DNA of 64,000 bases from Mesaphorura yosii (lineage: Eukaryota; Arthropoda; Collembola; Poduromorpha; Tullbergiidae), in NCBI GenBank assembly GCA_009869945.1, contig WIXG01000089.1:180444-244443 (forward strand), read 5' to 3'. The position numbers were made by a program, and so were the translations under genes. A model generated the notes under the pieces. That model was not told the DNA's origin. It saw only the letters and a list, made by a program, of their open reading frames with translations, and did not search any database. Below are positions 23,121-36,554 of the stretch, piece by piece (the stretch's first letter is position 1; every line of letters begins with the position of its first letter).

Positions 23121-26100
23121 ATAAATATTAGTAAGGAGCGGCAAGGATCGTTCCTCCGCGTTAGCAAAATGCCGCAGTCTTCCGCTTTCTGTCTTATTTA
23201 TCTTCCAATTTGAACTCTTAAATCTGAAATTCCCAGACAACTCGCTAATGAAACGAGTGCAGCGCTATTGGATACATTTATCACAAGAAGGCTCACGGTC
23301 AAAATGTCAAAGAATGCGTTGGTTAGTGTCGACCTTCCCGAAAGGTTATGTTATGAAAAATGTTTTTTCTCTGATGACACGCGTTTCTCACGCTTTAATT
23401 CTTACCCGGGGCTCAAAGGCCACGAAAAGCAACGCCAAATAGGCGGACGCAAGTCGAGGTTAAAGTTAAAACGTGGCAGGAAAATGTTATGTCACTCTGT
23501 GACCGTGGACTCTGCTCACTGCACACAATCCCGAAGATATGAAATATGAGAATCTGTACAAAACCGGTACAAAGCCTCATTTTTCTTTCTTCCTTGACTG
23601 ACCTTTCAATTTCTGCCTCAAAACTTTCTCCTCTTTCTCTCTTCTTTTCAAATTACTATTGAGGTTATAGAATAACTTTTTGTCTTACCAAAAGTTGGAC
23701 GAAAGTTTGTCAAGGTGTAATGCGTGTATACAGAATTCCACCATTGCTGATATTTACAGTCTGTAGAGGCTAGAGCGATGACAAATTACTTTACATAGGA
23801 AAGAATTCGCTCCCTTGGCTTGGCTTTGGTTCGTGTCCTACTGTGCTGTGTAGGTACACACAGTTTATTGCACATTTCTCGTGTCTTTTTCATTTGATTA
23901 TTATACTTGGACAGACACGGCCCTAGAGAGAAAGGTTTACGGTTATTGTTATTCCATATTTTTTTTACATTCTTCTGTCAAATATTTTGATGGGTCGTAT
24001 AATTCTCAAAAAATTGTCCTTCGGAACCCCACACGACATGAATTTCCTCCCTTCCAAAAATTTTCCTACGTTCCTTCCCTCCCTTTGAACGTCAGAGGCG
24101 GAAATTTAGGTTGTGTCGAAATTAGATCCAAGAGTGAGGGGAAATGAATGGCAAAATAAAGACGAATGCAAGCGGGAGTCATAGTTTTCCTTCCAGTAAT
24201 ACAAGTAAAACCGATTCCTAGTATAGCTAACTCTATTTATTTAACCGGATAAGAAATATATCCCTTGGAAATGTTATTGAGCAATGCATTATTTTAAAAT
24301 TCGATTCAATTCGTCAATTTAAGGTACCTTTAACAAAATAATGGCACGTGAGTCATTGCCATTATTCAATCATTCTGCAATGTACGCAACTATTGGCGCA
24401 TCGAATTGTTTACATATCGTTACGTTACACCCTTAAGGAGCATGAAGAAAATAGGGCGCTGAACTGAAATTCAAAAGGTGGAAAGAAATTCCGCCAAAGG
24501 CAGTGAGCAACAGACGCATGCAGTCACTGCTCAGTAGGGAAGCGAAAAGAGGAGTCGTAAAAATATTCGAGTTGGTAGTGCCCATTTTGTGGCGAAAATA
24601 CGATTACGTGTGTGTACCCAGTGGCAGTGTAAACGATTCCGGAACCAAGCACCACATGATGGGTGTACTTGCACAGGTATCATAACTATAAAGGCATGCC
24701 AGTCAGACTCCGAGTCATACGACTCGGTCGTAAATATATGGCACGGATATCGATATCAAGTCAGTGTGCTATTATTATGACCATGGCTCGCATTCTACTG
24801 CCATAAAAGTGAAAAGTCAACTTAAATGAAGCAGGATGGAGCAATTGTAACTCTTTGCGCAAAGAGAAAGCCCATAAAATGGAATATTGTATGAAAAATG
24901 TATGTTATGTGATGATGTGACGTGCTGTCGACACCGCTGATGTGGGCTTCATTCAATAACAAGTGAAAATATATGTACCAATCGCACATGTGAGTTTTAC
25001 GATTCACGTTCGCTTAAATCGTGTGCTTCAGCTTGGGTCCGTCAAAGCACAAACGCTGCAGCATCGGTCTGGCGGCGGTTGTGCCCTGTAGGCCGAATAT
25101 GGGTTACAGACTGTAATATCGGCCCACTGTCTCTGAGAGAAAGACTTCATATTCACTATCACGTTTAGACACATTGCATCCTCTTCTCTTTTGTTGAAGA
25201 GCCGATGTGTAAACGAAGACCAACCGACACCGAAAAATGAAAAGTCTAAAGAGAGTAAAGTAAAGCAGACCAGACCAGAGTCCAAGTGAAAGAAGAAAAA
25301 ATCCAATAAAAGTTATGTGTCTGTCTGAACCATTCATTTTCTATCTCTCTCACTTCCTCGTTACTTATGAGCTTATGACTGTTTGCTCACTGGTCTTTAA
25401 TTTTCTTGACTTTCGTCAGTCTAGAAGCACGGCGCTCCTATCCCGCAGCTATCGCCCGGTAAATGTAACGTCATGCTGGCCGTACAACGATCATCACCTT
25501 ATTGGGTGCCTTATATTTTCCTCACGTTACCTTTCAACTTCAACTTTCTTAAAGAATTGCACCCAGCTCGCCAGCAAAAGTAAGTGTAATGAAAGTACAC
25601 ATGCTTTTGCTGGAAATAAATAATATCACACTGGCAGTTCTCCCTCCTTCTCGCTTTATCTCAACTCCAGTTTAATTGGACTGCGTTGAGTGTTTTGCAG
25701 AAATGGGAGAGCGAGGTGGAGGGAAAGCGCCTTGAGTGCCAATATTATGTTCAGAAGACTGTACTTATTGTTAAGAATTCATATTCATCGGAAGATTTGC
25801 ACACAAAAGTGTAGTTGCATTCTCTCTACTCTCTCCACCGCAAAAGAATGCTCTCATGCATGCAGACCGGAGATGGTTACTCTCACCTGTAGTGATTTCC
25901 TCGATCAATCATGTTCGCTCACAATAACAAATAACAAATTGAAGTTTATTGCTTATGACGTAGTGGTCCAGCCTGCCCACTTCACGCGATGAAACGAGGC
26001 GAAGTTTTTGAGGTACACGTCTATCGAGCTGGCACTTAAAATTTAACAGTTGGGCAGGCAATTAAGTAGACATACGTCACAGAACTGTAGCCGTTGTAGA

Positions 26101-29100
26101 CCTCACTCGAATAGCAAGCTGGCCACAACAGTAACTCTCCGCGCGTGGCCGTGGTCTCATAATTTGAATACTATTCATCAATATGCTGACCTTTGCCGTA
26201 ATTGAACCTGGCACGCTTTTACGGCGCGGCAGTGCCATCTGCTCCAATTCCACAGTCGAAGACTTGTGAGACCATATTTTGACCCAAATTCGCTAACTCA
26301 TACTCCCGCGAGTCAGCTATGGGAGTGGGCGGGATATGGGTAATAAAACGCGTCATCATGGTACCAATAGGCTCTACAATCATTAATCATGAGACATTTG
26401 AAATAACAAAGTACGTTTTCCACGTTCTCCATTTCTTTTCCGCACACGAATTTGGAACGCGCCTGACTGCGTTAGGGTCTGAACAGAGAAAGCGCGTGTA
26501 ATTTGTCTCGACGTCAATTTAAGACAAATCAATCCATACACGAGACCGAGGAACGGATACCGTAAAAGTCTTACAACCACTGCCACTTGCCTCGACTTGC
26601 TCACTCGACGGAGGCTGACATGTGTAAGCTTTGAAAGTAAAATCCAAAGTTTTTTCTGCCTTCTCGTTCATGCATAGTTATATTAATTTATTTCATAAGT
26701 TTTTACATTAAATCAAAGTTTGATTGAGTAACTCTTGGCATGGCACGCAGCTTTCGCAGCCAGCCACGTTCGGAAAAACACGCACACGAGTGCAGGACGG
26801 CGTATGGCAAGTCATGTAACACGTGAAAGTCTGAAATTCATATTCGGGGTAATAATGCATGAAAGAAGTTCCAAGTGTTTTGATTGAAATTCTAATTTAA
26901 GCGAAAGAATGAAAAGAAGCACGAACGCGTAATGCCAAGCTGACAAAAAGAAACAGAAGCAATTTGCAAACATGGTGAAGAGAGAAAATGGGAAGGTTAA
27001 ACCACTTCGACATTTCCCGAAGCGAATTCTGGAAATATTTATAAAATATGGGTTACGCTCTCCTCGGAACCGCTTTCACGGGTCGCAGATTCATTTTATG
27101 TCATTGATTTCGACAAAAAGAAGACCTCGATATCATTGCACATAATTTAAAGCACAAAGGCCGTATTATGTGAATGCGAATTGAAGTGATAACGCAAACG
27201 GATCGCTTTCTATTATAAAATAATTCATCCACACGAATGATATGATAAATATCCAATCTAAAATCTTTCACGGAGGCAGGCGGCGAGAACCAACTCATCT
27301 TTTTCATCGGCTTCCATTCTTCTGCAGAGTTCACACGTACGTGGACGCAAGGCCTGGCTAGAGATCGTGCCGCGTAGGATGCAGACTCTCGGCTTGAACA
27401 GGTTTACGTGATGTGTTGCGTTACGCACGGAGTAGGCTTTGCGTATAAATGAGGATGAGGCCTCATTGGAAATGGCACTTGTTCAAGTTGTCTCTGGAAT
27501 CTGGATTAACTCATGGCCACGAGAAAGCTCATGAGCAGGCATACCGTGCCTTTGTGCCTACCACGATGGAACTCCTGTAATCGTTCCAAACGCTAGAAGC
27601 AATGTTTGTCTTGGGTAAGAATAATATGCTGATGATACGCATTGCTGCGATGCGAATGACCTGCTGATTATGATGCGTGTGGGAAGATGGGCGCGTATAT
27701 TGTCAATCCAACCTTCAAGACCACGCTCTATTTTATTGTTATTGCCGCCTCGTCGCGGGGCTAATGGAATCTGCATCCTCATGCAAGTCCATGCCAAGCC
27801 AAGCCAAAATTTCTGCATTTCTTTCTTATTGATTTCTAATACCTTGCACAAGGCTGTAGACTTTTTGAACTGGGTGAGACCTCAGAATTTGTAACCTTAC
27901 CACAAACGCACCAGTTTTGTTCCTTTTCATATTTAACCGTTTCTTTTTAAATAAGACACATACTAAATAAATTAGGACAACAAACAATGGAGCGCCACAT
28001 CGTTAACTTTAAATTGAAGTGTTTGTACTGCGGCTTGAAAGTTTTCAGTGAATCTTGCGGAATTGTGTGATGTCATTACCATTCCGGGACCACTTCTCTA
28101 TGCGAGTGAATCTTGAACAAATTATTATGCCATGAATAGTGAATGCGAGTGCTGGTCATACGGGACTCCTTCCGACTTCTTCCATTATCTTGGCCTTGAT
28201 GCGGCTCAAAGTCATGCGCTTCAGTTTGTTCTCTTTCCGCCTTTTCTTCTTAACTAATGCTGACACTAAGCATAAAGTAGTAAATTATGTAAAACCACAA
28301 ATAGATTGCTTGACCTCAATGAAGGCAAACGCAAAAACGTAAATGTAGCTCCAAAGCACGAGCAAGAGAGAAACCATGGTCAGAATCATTTAATCTCGTT
28401 ACTTTCTCTGCTTAGGATGATCTCTTCTAAATACTTAAATCCATGCCATAAAGACGCCACGGTTTCTTCGCGTTCAGGGTAACCAAGAACTATATACACA
28501 GCCATGATGGCAACGGAGTTTTACATGACTATGTTTTAAGACTTTTCATTTCATTTTAAAGATCCTCTTCTGGTCTACCTTCTGCCTACCCGCAGCAGCG
28601 AGCATTCCGTCACACAGACTTCCATTGAGTGTGTACACAAGAATAAAGAGTTGATATCCAACATCAAATACTTGAAATTTCGAGTGAATGTAAGACATGA
28701 CACAAGAGTAAATTCACTCCGAGCAGTAATCCTTGTGGAAACGTTGTAGCAGCAGTCGGAGAAGCTGAGACATGATCATGCAGCAAGTACACACGAAGTG
28801 GTTTACCCAATCCAGTAGAAAATTGACCATTTCCTTCCAGCCTGCATTTTCGCATTCGCACATTGCCACATTCGCGCTGCGTTGGAATAATATTGAAAAA
28901 GTATGAGAATAAAATGTGTGCGGACGTAGGGGAGTGCTTCAGGCTAAACATCTCACAGAACATCCACGTGGAATACTTTTCCACGAAATTTCTGATCCCT
29001 CGCCGCTACTGACGCTGCGAGTGAGTATTGAATTTCGGAGAAGCAATGCTACTCACGTGTACCCTTCAATTTATATTGCTATTGCCATTACATGCTTCAC

Positions 29101-32100
29101 TAATTTAGTTGGGAAGTACAACTTGGAGAATCCGTACTTTGTTGCGTATGGGGTGTGAGCCCGATGTTGGTAAAGTTTTACGAGCGAGATGGAAAGAGAA
29201 AACGAGTCCAGTACGATACGTACTTTGCACAAATATTCTGGTTATAATTGGTTGCGTGAGAGGCTGAGCCAAGTAAATTAGAGACATATTTCGCCGTCTG
29301 TAATTTCACTCATGTTTGCTTAACATTGTCTCACTCGTACGGTTCGTGCATTATTGCTTTAGATTCATGAGAAACATAAAATTCTTGGCTATAAAACAGA
29401 AGCTGCGCGCACGGCACCACACATCAAGGAATATGCGCTCACTTAAGACGGAGAAAGTAATCAGTAGCTTCGATAACAACAGGAGTACTGATTCACACGC
29501 CACATAGCTCCAGAGCACAAATACAGAATGCTTTCCTATACGTGTTTATACATGTGGTAGTGTTATTTAATAGTGGGCGCAGAGGCACATATTCCCGCAG
29601 AATAGGAACGCCAAGGTACTCATTCAAGTATATAAAGGAGAAGGTAAGAAAATAGAAAAGTAGAAAATGGCATTACACCGAAAGAGAAAGAGTGCAAAAC
29701 AAAAACCAGATCAGACTTTCGTTCTGTTGTAGTTATTCAAAAGAAAGCTTTCATTTGAGAACTGGCAAAGAAAGGAGTCGGCTCGTGCACATTCTGAGGA
29801 TTTCCCCGTTTCTTTCCTTTACGCTGCGCTGTGCCGTTGATGAGGATGTTATGAGCATTCCGTGCTTCACTAATGCAATTTGAACATTCGAGAGAATGCA
29901 AGGCACAATGTAATTAGGAACGCCCTTTCTTTGAGGCAATTTGGCAAAAAAAATAATCGGCATTCTTTAACCAACAATCGTGGAATCCATCACGCACTTC
30001 AGTGCTCGCTTCTATCCTGACCCCAATTAAATTCGCAGCGGCAAATGCCTGTCTTGGTGACTTGCCCAATGCTTGAGATAATATTTGGTCATCTCGAACG
30101 GCTGGAAATTCCATTGGTAGCGATATAGTACAACACAAGTAAAGAGAGTCGTAGATGTATTTATTTTTGTTCACAACAAACAAGAAAAAACCAAACACCC
30201 AGTCTTATCCTTGCCGTTTTCTCGGAATTCCTGATATTGTTTTCATTCGCAAAGACAAAGCTCACAAATTTGTTCTACTTTTGTTTACCGTTTACCCAAT
30301 CAAAGTACGGTCTCGTAAGTTCTCCCTTCATAAGACTGAGATGAATGGAGAGAGTGGGCAAATGATGATGTAAACAAGAAGAAAAGGATAGAAAAGACAA
30401 AAGAATCTGATTGAAAGAAACATGACAAAAGAAACTAAAACGGGAACTCTGTGAAAACAGAAAATCCGCGCGGAAAAGTAGCCTTTTGTGAGTTTATCAC
30501 CAACTCTTCAAGATTTCGAAATTAAGATGACAAGAACAAAGGTAGGCATGCTAGACATTCTTGTTGCTCATTTGAGGAATGTGGCCATCGTCGTTCTCTG
30601 AATACAAAGAAGATGGACTACTTTCAAGCTGGCCAAATTCAGGACGACAAAGCACATGAAAAATCGATCTCCGCAAGCAAGGAACGCATTTTCTGTGGAG
30701 GATTCTGGTCATTCCTGACTTTAAAGCTGACAAATAGAAGAGAGCAGATTATGTTATTTCATAAAGTCTGAGTGCAGGACAATGTCAACTTAATAAAATC
30801 TAAAAGCCACATGGGCACTTATTGTTATTACGTTGTACAGTTCCTTCATGAACAACGCACTGCCCCTTTGCTGTTCGAGTCACTAAATGAAGACATCGTG
30901 TCTTGTCAAAATCCTCTGGCATAGACTTACCGTAGGTTCGCGAGTCACTTGCCTGCGTGTGCGTGTGTTCCATTATTAATAAAATCCTCAGTAAATAGAG
31001 TTTCAGGTTAGCACCTTCCACACCCAGCAAATGCAGCCAGCTTAGCTACCACACAGCGTCATTATTATTAGATGAGAGGAGACAACTTAGACCAACATGG
31101 CCCTGGTTTTTTTCGATGCTTGACCAACTCGTGCCGGTAAGTACGTGTCGCTCCACGACTGCCAACATGCACTACGATAACAATAACAGCCACGAGGCGA
31201 ACTTGTCTGCACGCATCGTCTAAGTGTCACCGTTACAATTTTCTCTTTCGCCAAGCGAAGAGGTGTGAGAGAACTTGAGTGAAAAAATAATAACATGATT
31301 TCGTGCGCTGCACACTTGCAGGACTTGCACGAGTCACTCATGCCCCACAACAATAAATACCTCACATGCTCACGACACATGGCCACGGGTTCACCAACGT
31401 GATTCTATTCTGCAGAAAATGAGCAATTCAATCAAGTGAGGCCCAGTCAAAAGCTGATGCGAAAGTCGGTACGGTGCAATAACATAATGAAGAAATGAAT
31501 TGAATCGTGTTTCCTCTTCGAAGTGAAAGCCAGTTGACAAAATCGTGTCCAACTTCCCATGTCTTTTACTTCTTCCCATGGGCGACGGTGGACTGAATCT
31601 GTTCCAGCATTCGAACGCAGACAGGAAGCCAACGCGCCAGCCGCTAACCATCTGCTGCTGCTTTTGTGGCTGGACATTGTCATTATTATTCGCGCTCGTG
31701 ATTCATTTCTAGTGGGCTCGCTGATACAATAGCCGGCTGGATTTGCTCAACTGCTGGACTACAATTTGGCGTCTTACTACTACATACCATTCTTTAACTT
31801 GTCTCGCTTTAGTAGCGTGCTGCAATCTAGGTAATGACACTGAAATGTAAAAATACAGTGACAGGGATGCTTTCTCACTAATCCGAACTTGCTCCATCTT
31901 GGATTTTAATAAACCATCTAATTTATAGTTTCTGCGGCTCCTGAATTTGAAACCGGCATGGGCTGAAGCAGTGTGTTGAAACTCCAAGAATAAAATGGCG
32001 GAAATCTTTCTATGGTGCGATACCTTTCCACTTAAGTCGTATCATGTGCGATGTGAATAGCAGGATGCCATTAGCAAGGAGATGAATAGTAATCTTTGAC

Positions 32101-35100
32101 CCTGCAAACAGCGAGCATGAAAAGCGCAACACTCACCCGAGCTGAGCGGAGCAGCAGACAAACACACGTTTCCCTTTCACTTGACTTAATTTAATATTTT
32201 TACTTCGCTCTCACTTCCCCCTGCATTTCCTTCATTTTTGTGTTTTATTTTATTTTTGCTTTCTTTCTCGCCATCAAAAATTCTATTGCACGAATTTCCT
32301 CATATTCTTCTTTTATGCTTTTGTGGTTTGCAACTCTGAAAAGAACTCATTTTCACTTTCCCATGCCCGCTCTTTCTCCACAACTCTTACATCCCGCGTT
32401 TTATCTTTTATTTTTGCGTATGGTCTTTTCATTTATTTTTCTCATAGCCTTTCCCACGCTGCTCTGCTCTTTCAATCGAGGCCTGTGCGGTGCGTTTCTT
32501 TCTTTGTGGTCGCGTTTACTTTGTGAGAGTTTTCCTTCATCTTTTGGTATCACTTCAACTTTTTTGGAATTCTCTCTGTGTTTTTGCCCCTGTAGGGCAT
32601 TGAGTCGTTATAAGGTATAAACTTATTTTACTATTCCGCATTCATATGCCTGGGCTCTGCCAAATCCTTGAAAAAGTTGTAAAATAATTTGTCCGTTGTA
32701 ACAGAAACCACAAAGAGCTCTGAGGGAGACATTCAAATATGTCCTTACGCACTGCCACCTCTACACGAAAATGAAACTGGGTTACTCCGTGCCCGCTTGA
32801 AGAAGGTTCAGGAACTTATTTATTGGTTGCGCCATAAAAATTAACCGGAATGATAATTAAACACATTACTGGGAAACGGACACGCATAGAAGTATCATGA
32901 CCGTGACCGTAATTGTGCCAACTCGAACATAAATTTTATCTAACATCTTCATGTACGCTGCCAAGGAACGTCCAACTGGTAGTCGTAGGCTCAGGTGTTG
33001 CAACTATTTCAAAATTGCCTTCTTAATCGCCCTAACAAGATCTGTGTTTATGATTATTGTTATTGCTACGCGAGCTTGTTAGAATTATACAGCAATTAAA
33101 TTATGCCACTACGAGCATCATACAATGTCGCTGTGCTTCGGTGGACATTGTAAGTAAGTTGGAGTCGTCCGTCCATGAAATTTTTACATTCAACGCGTAC
33201 ACATTAAATGACCCTCAACAGATTGGATTCGTATTGTGGTGGCAGGCATTTTTCAGCGCACGGTTTACTCTCCCGTCTTTCAAGTCTCTAGATCAACAAT
33301 TTAAGCCAAGATCAAGCATAAACTCGTTATGATAATTGCCGAGGCCGAGACTACGGACCGATTTCTATGTAGAAACAAGAGAAAATACTTTCGCATCAAA
33401 GGCAAAGCTCGTACCCCAGCTTCAAAAAAGCAGATTTCAGAGGATAAACGGACGGCCTAGATCAGGACTCTGTGTCAGGAAAATTCCTTCACAAACCTAC
33501 ATGCGCAAAATACATGCGAAAAAATTGGCAACGAGACAATATTGTAAAAGATTTTCCAGCTTAGCTTGAATGTAAGTTCAGTCTAAATTTTGTGCAGATT
33601 CTTAAAAATACACTTGCAAAATTGGAAGAACGGTCACTGTGCTTAATTGTGTACTCTGACAATCACTATTTGTCCGCATTGCTTCCAACTAGATAGCTTT
33701 AAAATCGGTTTCAAAGATGACAACCACTACGAGATTCAACCTCATTCGTACGCCGAGACGGACATTAATAAAATGACTCTGCTACTCGCATTTCGGAAGT
33801 ACCCCACGAAAATTTGAAACACATATTCGAATGCATTCAGTGTTTGATTTTCTCATACACATTTAAGAACAATGTTAAGGAATTCAGTTGAAACATGCCC
33901 TGCCACGTATCCTTGTAATTAAATATGACTTCTGGAAGCTGGAACTCATTCAAGTCTAGTGATTTTTCAAAATCTAAACGCGCTGATGTGACTGGTGCTG
34001 GAGAGTATGTCGTGATTGGAAAAAGAGAATCTATTCATTGAGAGCCTGAAATGATCACGCTCTATAATGGAACTCAGAAAGCAACGATAATACGTGAACC
34101 ATTGATTACATTTGGCGAAAATTTTCACCGCTTCCCAAGTCTTGTGAAGTGCTAAAGTAAAACCTGAGTTCACGAAGGCTAAGCTTCGATTAAACTTCAC
34201 AAGCTGTCTCGGTGACTTTTTAGCATGCTCACTAGCATCTCACGAGTCGGGTCGTTCCAACAATTTCAATATACAATATATAATATTACGTTGTGCCATA
34301 GTTTCAAGCTGTAATATGGCGAAAGTATGTCAAAGGCATATTAAGTTATTTTCGCAATTCTTCCAAGAATTGCCATGTTTCTATTTCATGGAAATAATAC
34401 GCCACGGTATACTTCCGCCGTCACCGAAGATAAAGTCGTCGCACTAAAGTACGTGCTGTGTATGGAAGAATGACGCTGGCGTATGGAAGTACTAAAAAGA
34501 AAGTTACTCGCCTTTATCCATTGACATCGGCATGCATTGCATACATGAGACACAAGGGTTTGTGCCGCACAAGGCGGACGGCAAACTGAGCTCGGAAAAG
34601 AGAAAAATTAATAGGTAGCAATAAAACATAAAAAATAACAGTTATACATGACAAACTAAATCATTTGATACTGATCAGAAATATTTTAATACATGTTCCA
34701 TAGCATTCGCGTTGTACATGTGAACACGCGTTATGATGAAAAATCTTGTTCAAGTCACAAAAAATTATATACGTTCTATTGCGTCCGTCTAACGTACCTT
34801 TCTTGACAGCGCAATCTACAACCAATGCCGCTGAAGTCAAAAGGGCTAAACAAGTTCAGATTGCTTGCGCCTTGCTCTGCTCTGCAGTACGTGATGGGAG
34901 AAGCAGTCAAGGAGAAGGACGAGTCGAGGTTTCACCTACAGCAATAACTGCAATATTACATGCGATCGAAAGTATCACACATAAATTATTGAAAAGTAGA
35001 ATAAAGTCACCATTAGAGAGGAGGCAAAAGAAAGTTCGTTCGTAGCCTTTAGTTTCTTTACAAATTCTTCTGTGACCAAGAACGCCAGGTACGGAATCAA

Positions 35101-36554
35101 GTTTTCCAAAGTCAGAATTACAACGTTTTGAAAATGGCTGCAGGGAAAGTCACCATCGGCACACGCTGACTCGGCAATTGTTAATATTTTTTTCATAGGT
35201 TGACTTAATTTCGTCCAAATAATATCTTAGAAATCCAACTAGATGCATGTTGATGGTTTTATCTCATTTCAATCACCTGCGTCATACATGATCGCATGAT
35301 ATTCGCACAGACTAAGCAGCTTCTGTGCTCCGCTCCAATAATTTCCCAACCCATTTATTGCTAATGCACGTGTATATAACATTACCACTCAATATTAGAT
35401 TATTTTATTAAATTTAGAGCCCGCGAATATTTGAAACTTTTTCTTGTAACTCTACCTTTGGAGCAGATGTATAATCTTTAGCATGAAAACGAAATTGGCA
35501 TCTTAGGGCAGGAAATTCAATCACTTCCCTCATATGTACCTATCGAATCACTCATTTATTGAGTACTGGGGCCGGGAAACAAGACACAAGCCTTTGAAGA
35601 CAGTCTCTTCAAAACCTTTTTATGAAAATACGAAACCTACTTCAGTTGTCTTCAAATATTCGAAATAATATTCTAAAACCAAATAACCAAAACTCGAAAA
35701 CGAGCACACGACCAGCTCATCTTAAGGCGCTTCGATGAGAGGACACGAAGAAAGTGAAACTGAAAAGATGTTCGGCTTTACCTATTTCGTACGTAACGTA
35801 TACTATTAAAAATTCAAAGCGCCTTTTATGTGTTCTTCCGCCCAGCATTGTCGAGTCGGAGCCTGAGCAGACATCTTCAGGATTCCGCCATAATAACATG
35901 TGTGTACAGCGTTATTAATAATTTATACAACAAAAGGATGGTAATAATAGCATTACACACTTGAGCGTAGACATTGTCTTTTGAAAGCTTATAAATATCC
36001 GTAAGTGTGCTTTTAAATCTTCTGTTTTTGAGAAACAGGAAAGTAGCATTATTCCGTGTCCGTACGTACCGCGTGGCATCGCAAGAATTACGCTGTCGTT
36101 ATGTTTTCTCTCGGCTTAAGTTCTGCACCACGTGTACTCTGCGTCCGTGCACCAAGGCACCGCGTCTCGTGCTAAAAGAATCGCATCAACTGCTTTCTTT
36201 GCCCCGTCTCCGTATGTCATCCGATAATGTAACCACTGACTCCCTGAGCATGCAAATCTTTTTTGCCCGTTTGGACGGAATCTCTCAAAATCTAAAATCA
36301 AATCTTTCACCGAGATGCTTTTGAGCCCTTCTTGAAGCTAGCATTCCGCATGACTGAAGCGTGTTCTTTTGTGCAAATTCTTAAGCTTCGAGTCAGAATA
36401 ATAATGATGCTAATAACATAATCATGGCACTCCATAATTTCGAAATCGACTCAACTTTCTCCAAGTGCTCAACAATTAATGGTCCTGCTGTGCCGTGGCT
36501 GGGTCAATTTGGTATCTGAACGAATCGACGATGAAATCGCATTTAATCTCTTAC
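23121..36554. other. No confident gene (about 13.4 kb)
   Basis: Possible isolated minus-strand exons are at 29335-29388 (acceptor CTTCTGTTTTATAG, donor GTGAGA) and 23689-23760 (acceptor CTAGCCTCTACAG, donor GTAAGA). Both are short enough to occur by chance. If genes B-5' and B-3' are one gene, this would be its large intron region. Confidence 0.4.
34354..34373. repeat. Inverted repeat, 9-bp arms and 2-base spacer
   Basis: GCAATTCTT, CC, AAGAATTGC. Its centre contains TTCCAAGAA, a match to the STAT-type consensus TTCNNNGAA. With no gene start nearby, a regulatory role is only a possibility. Confidence 0.7.

Noticed and set aside
28932-29022. Plus-strand exon candidate before a GTGAGTAT donor (ISDPSPLLTLR)
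   Set aside because: The acceptors available upstream lack a pyrimidine tract and the frame is short.
30800-31030. Minus-strand 76-codon frame ending in a CxC motif
   Set aside because: No pyrimidine-rich acceptor and no signal peptide; a strong donor (GTAAGT) lies inside the frame, which argues against continuous reading.
32240-32620. 126-codon plus-strand open frame rich in Phe, Leu and Ser
   Set aside because: Low-complexity T-rich DNA gives long hydrophobic frames by chance; overlapping frames here look equally good and there are no splice sites or domain.
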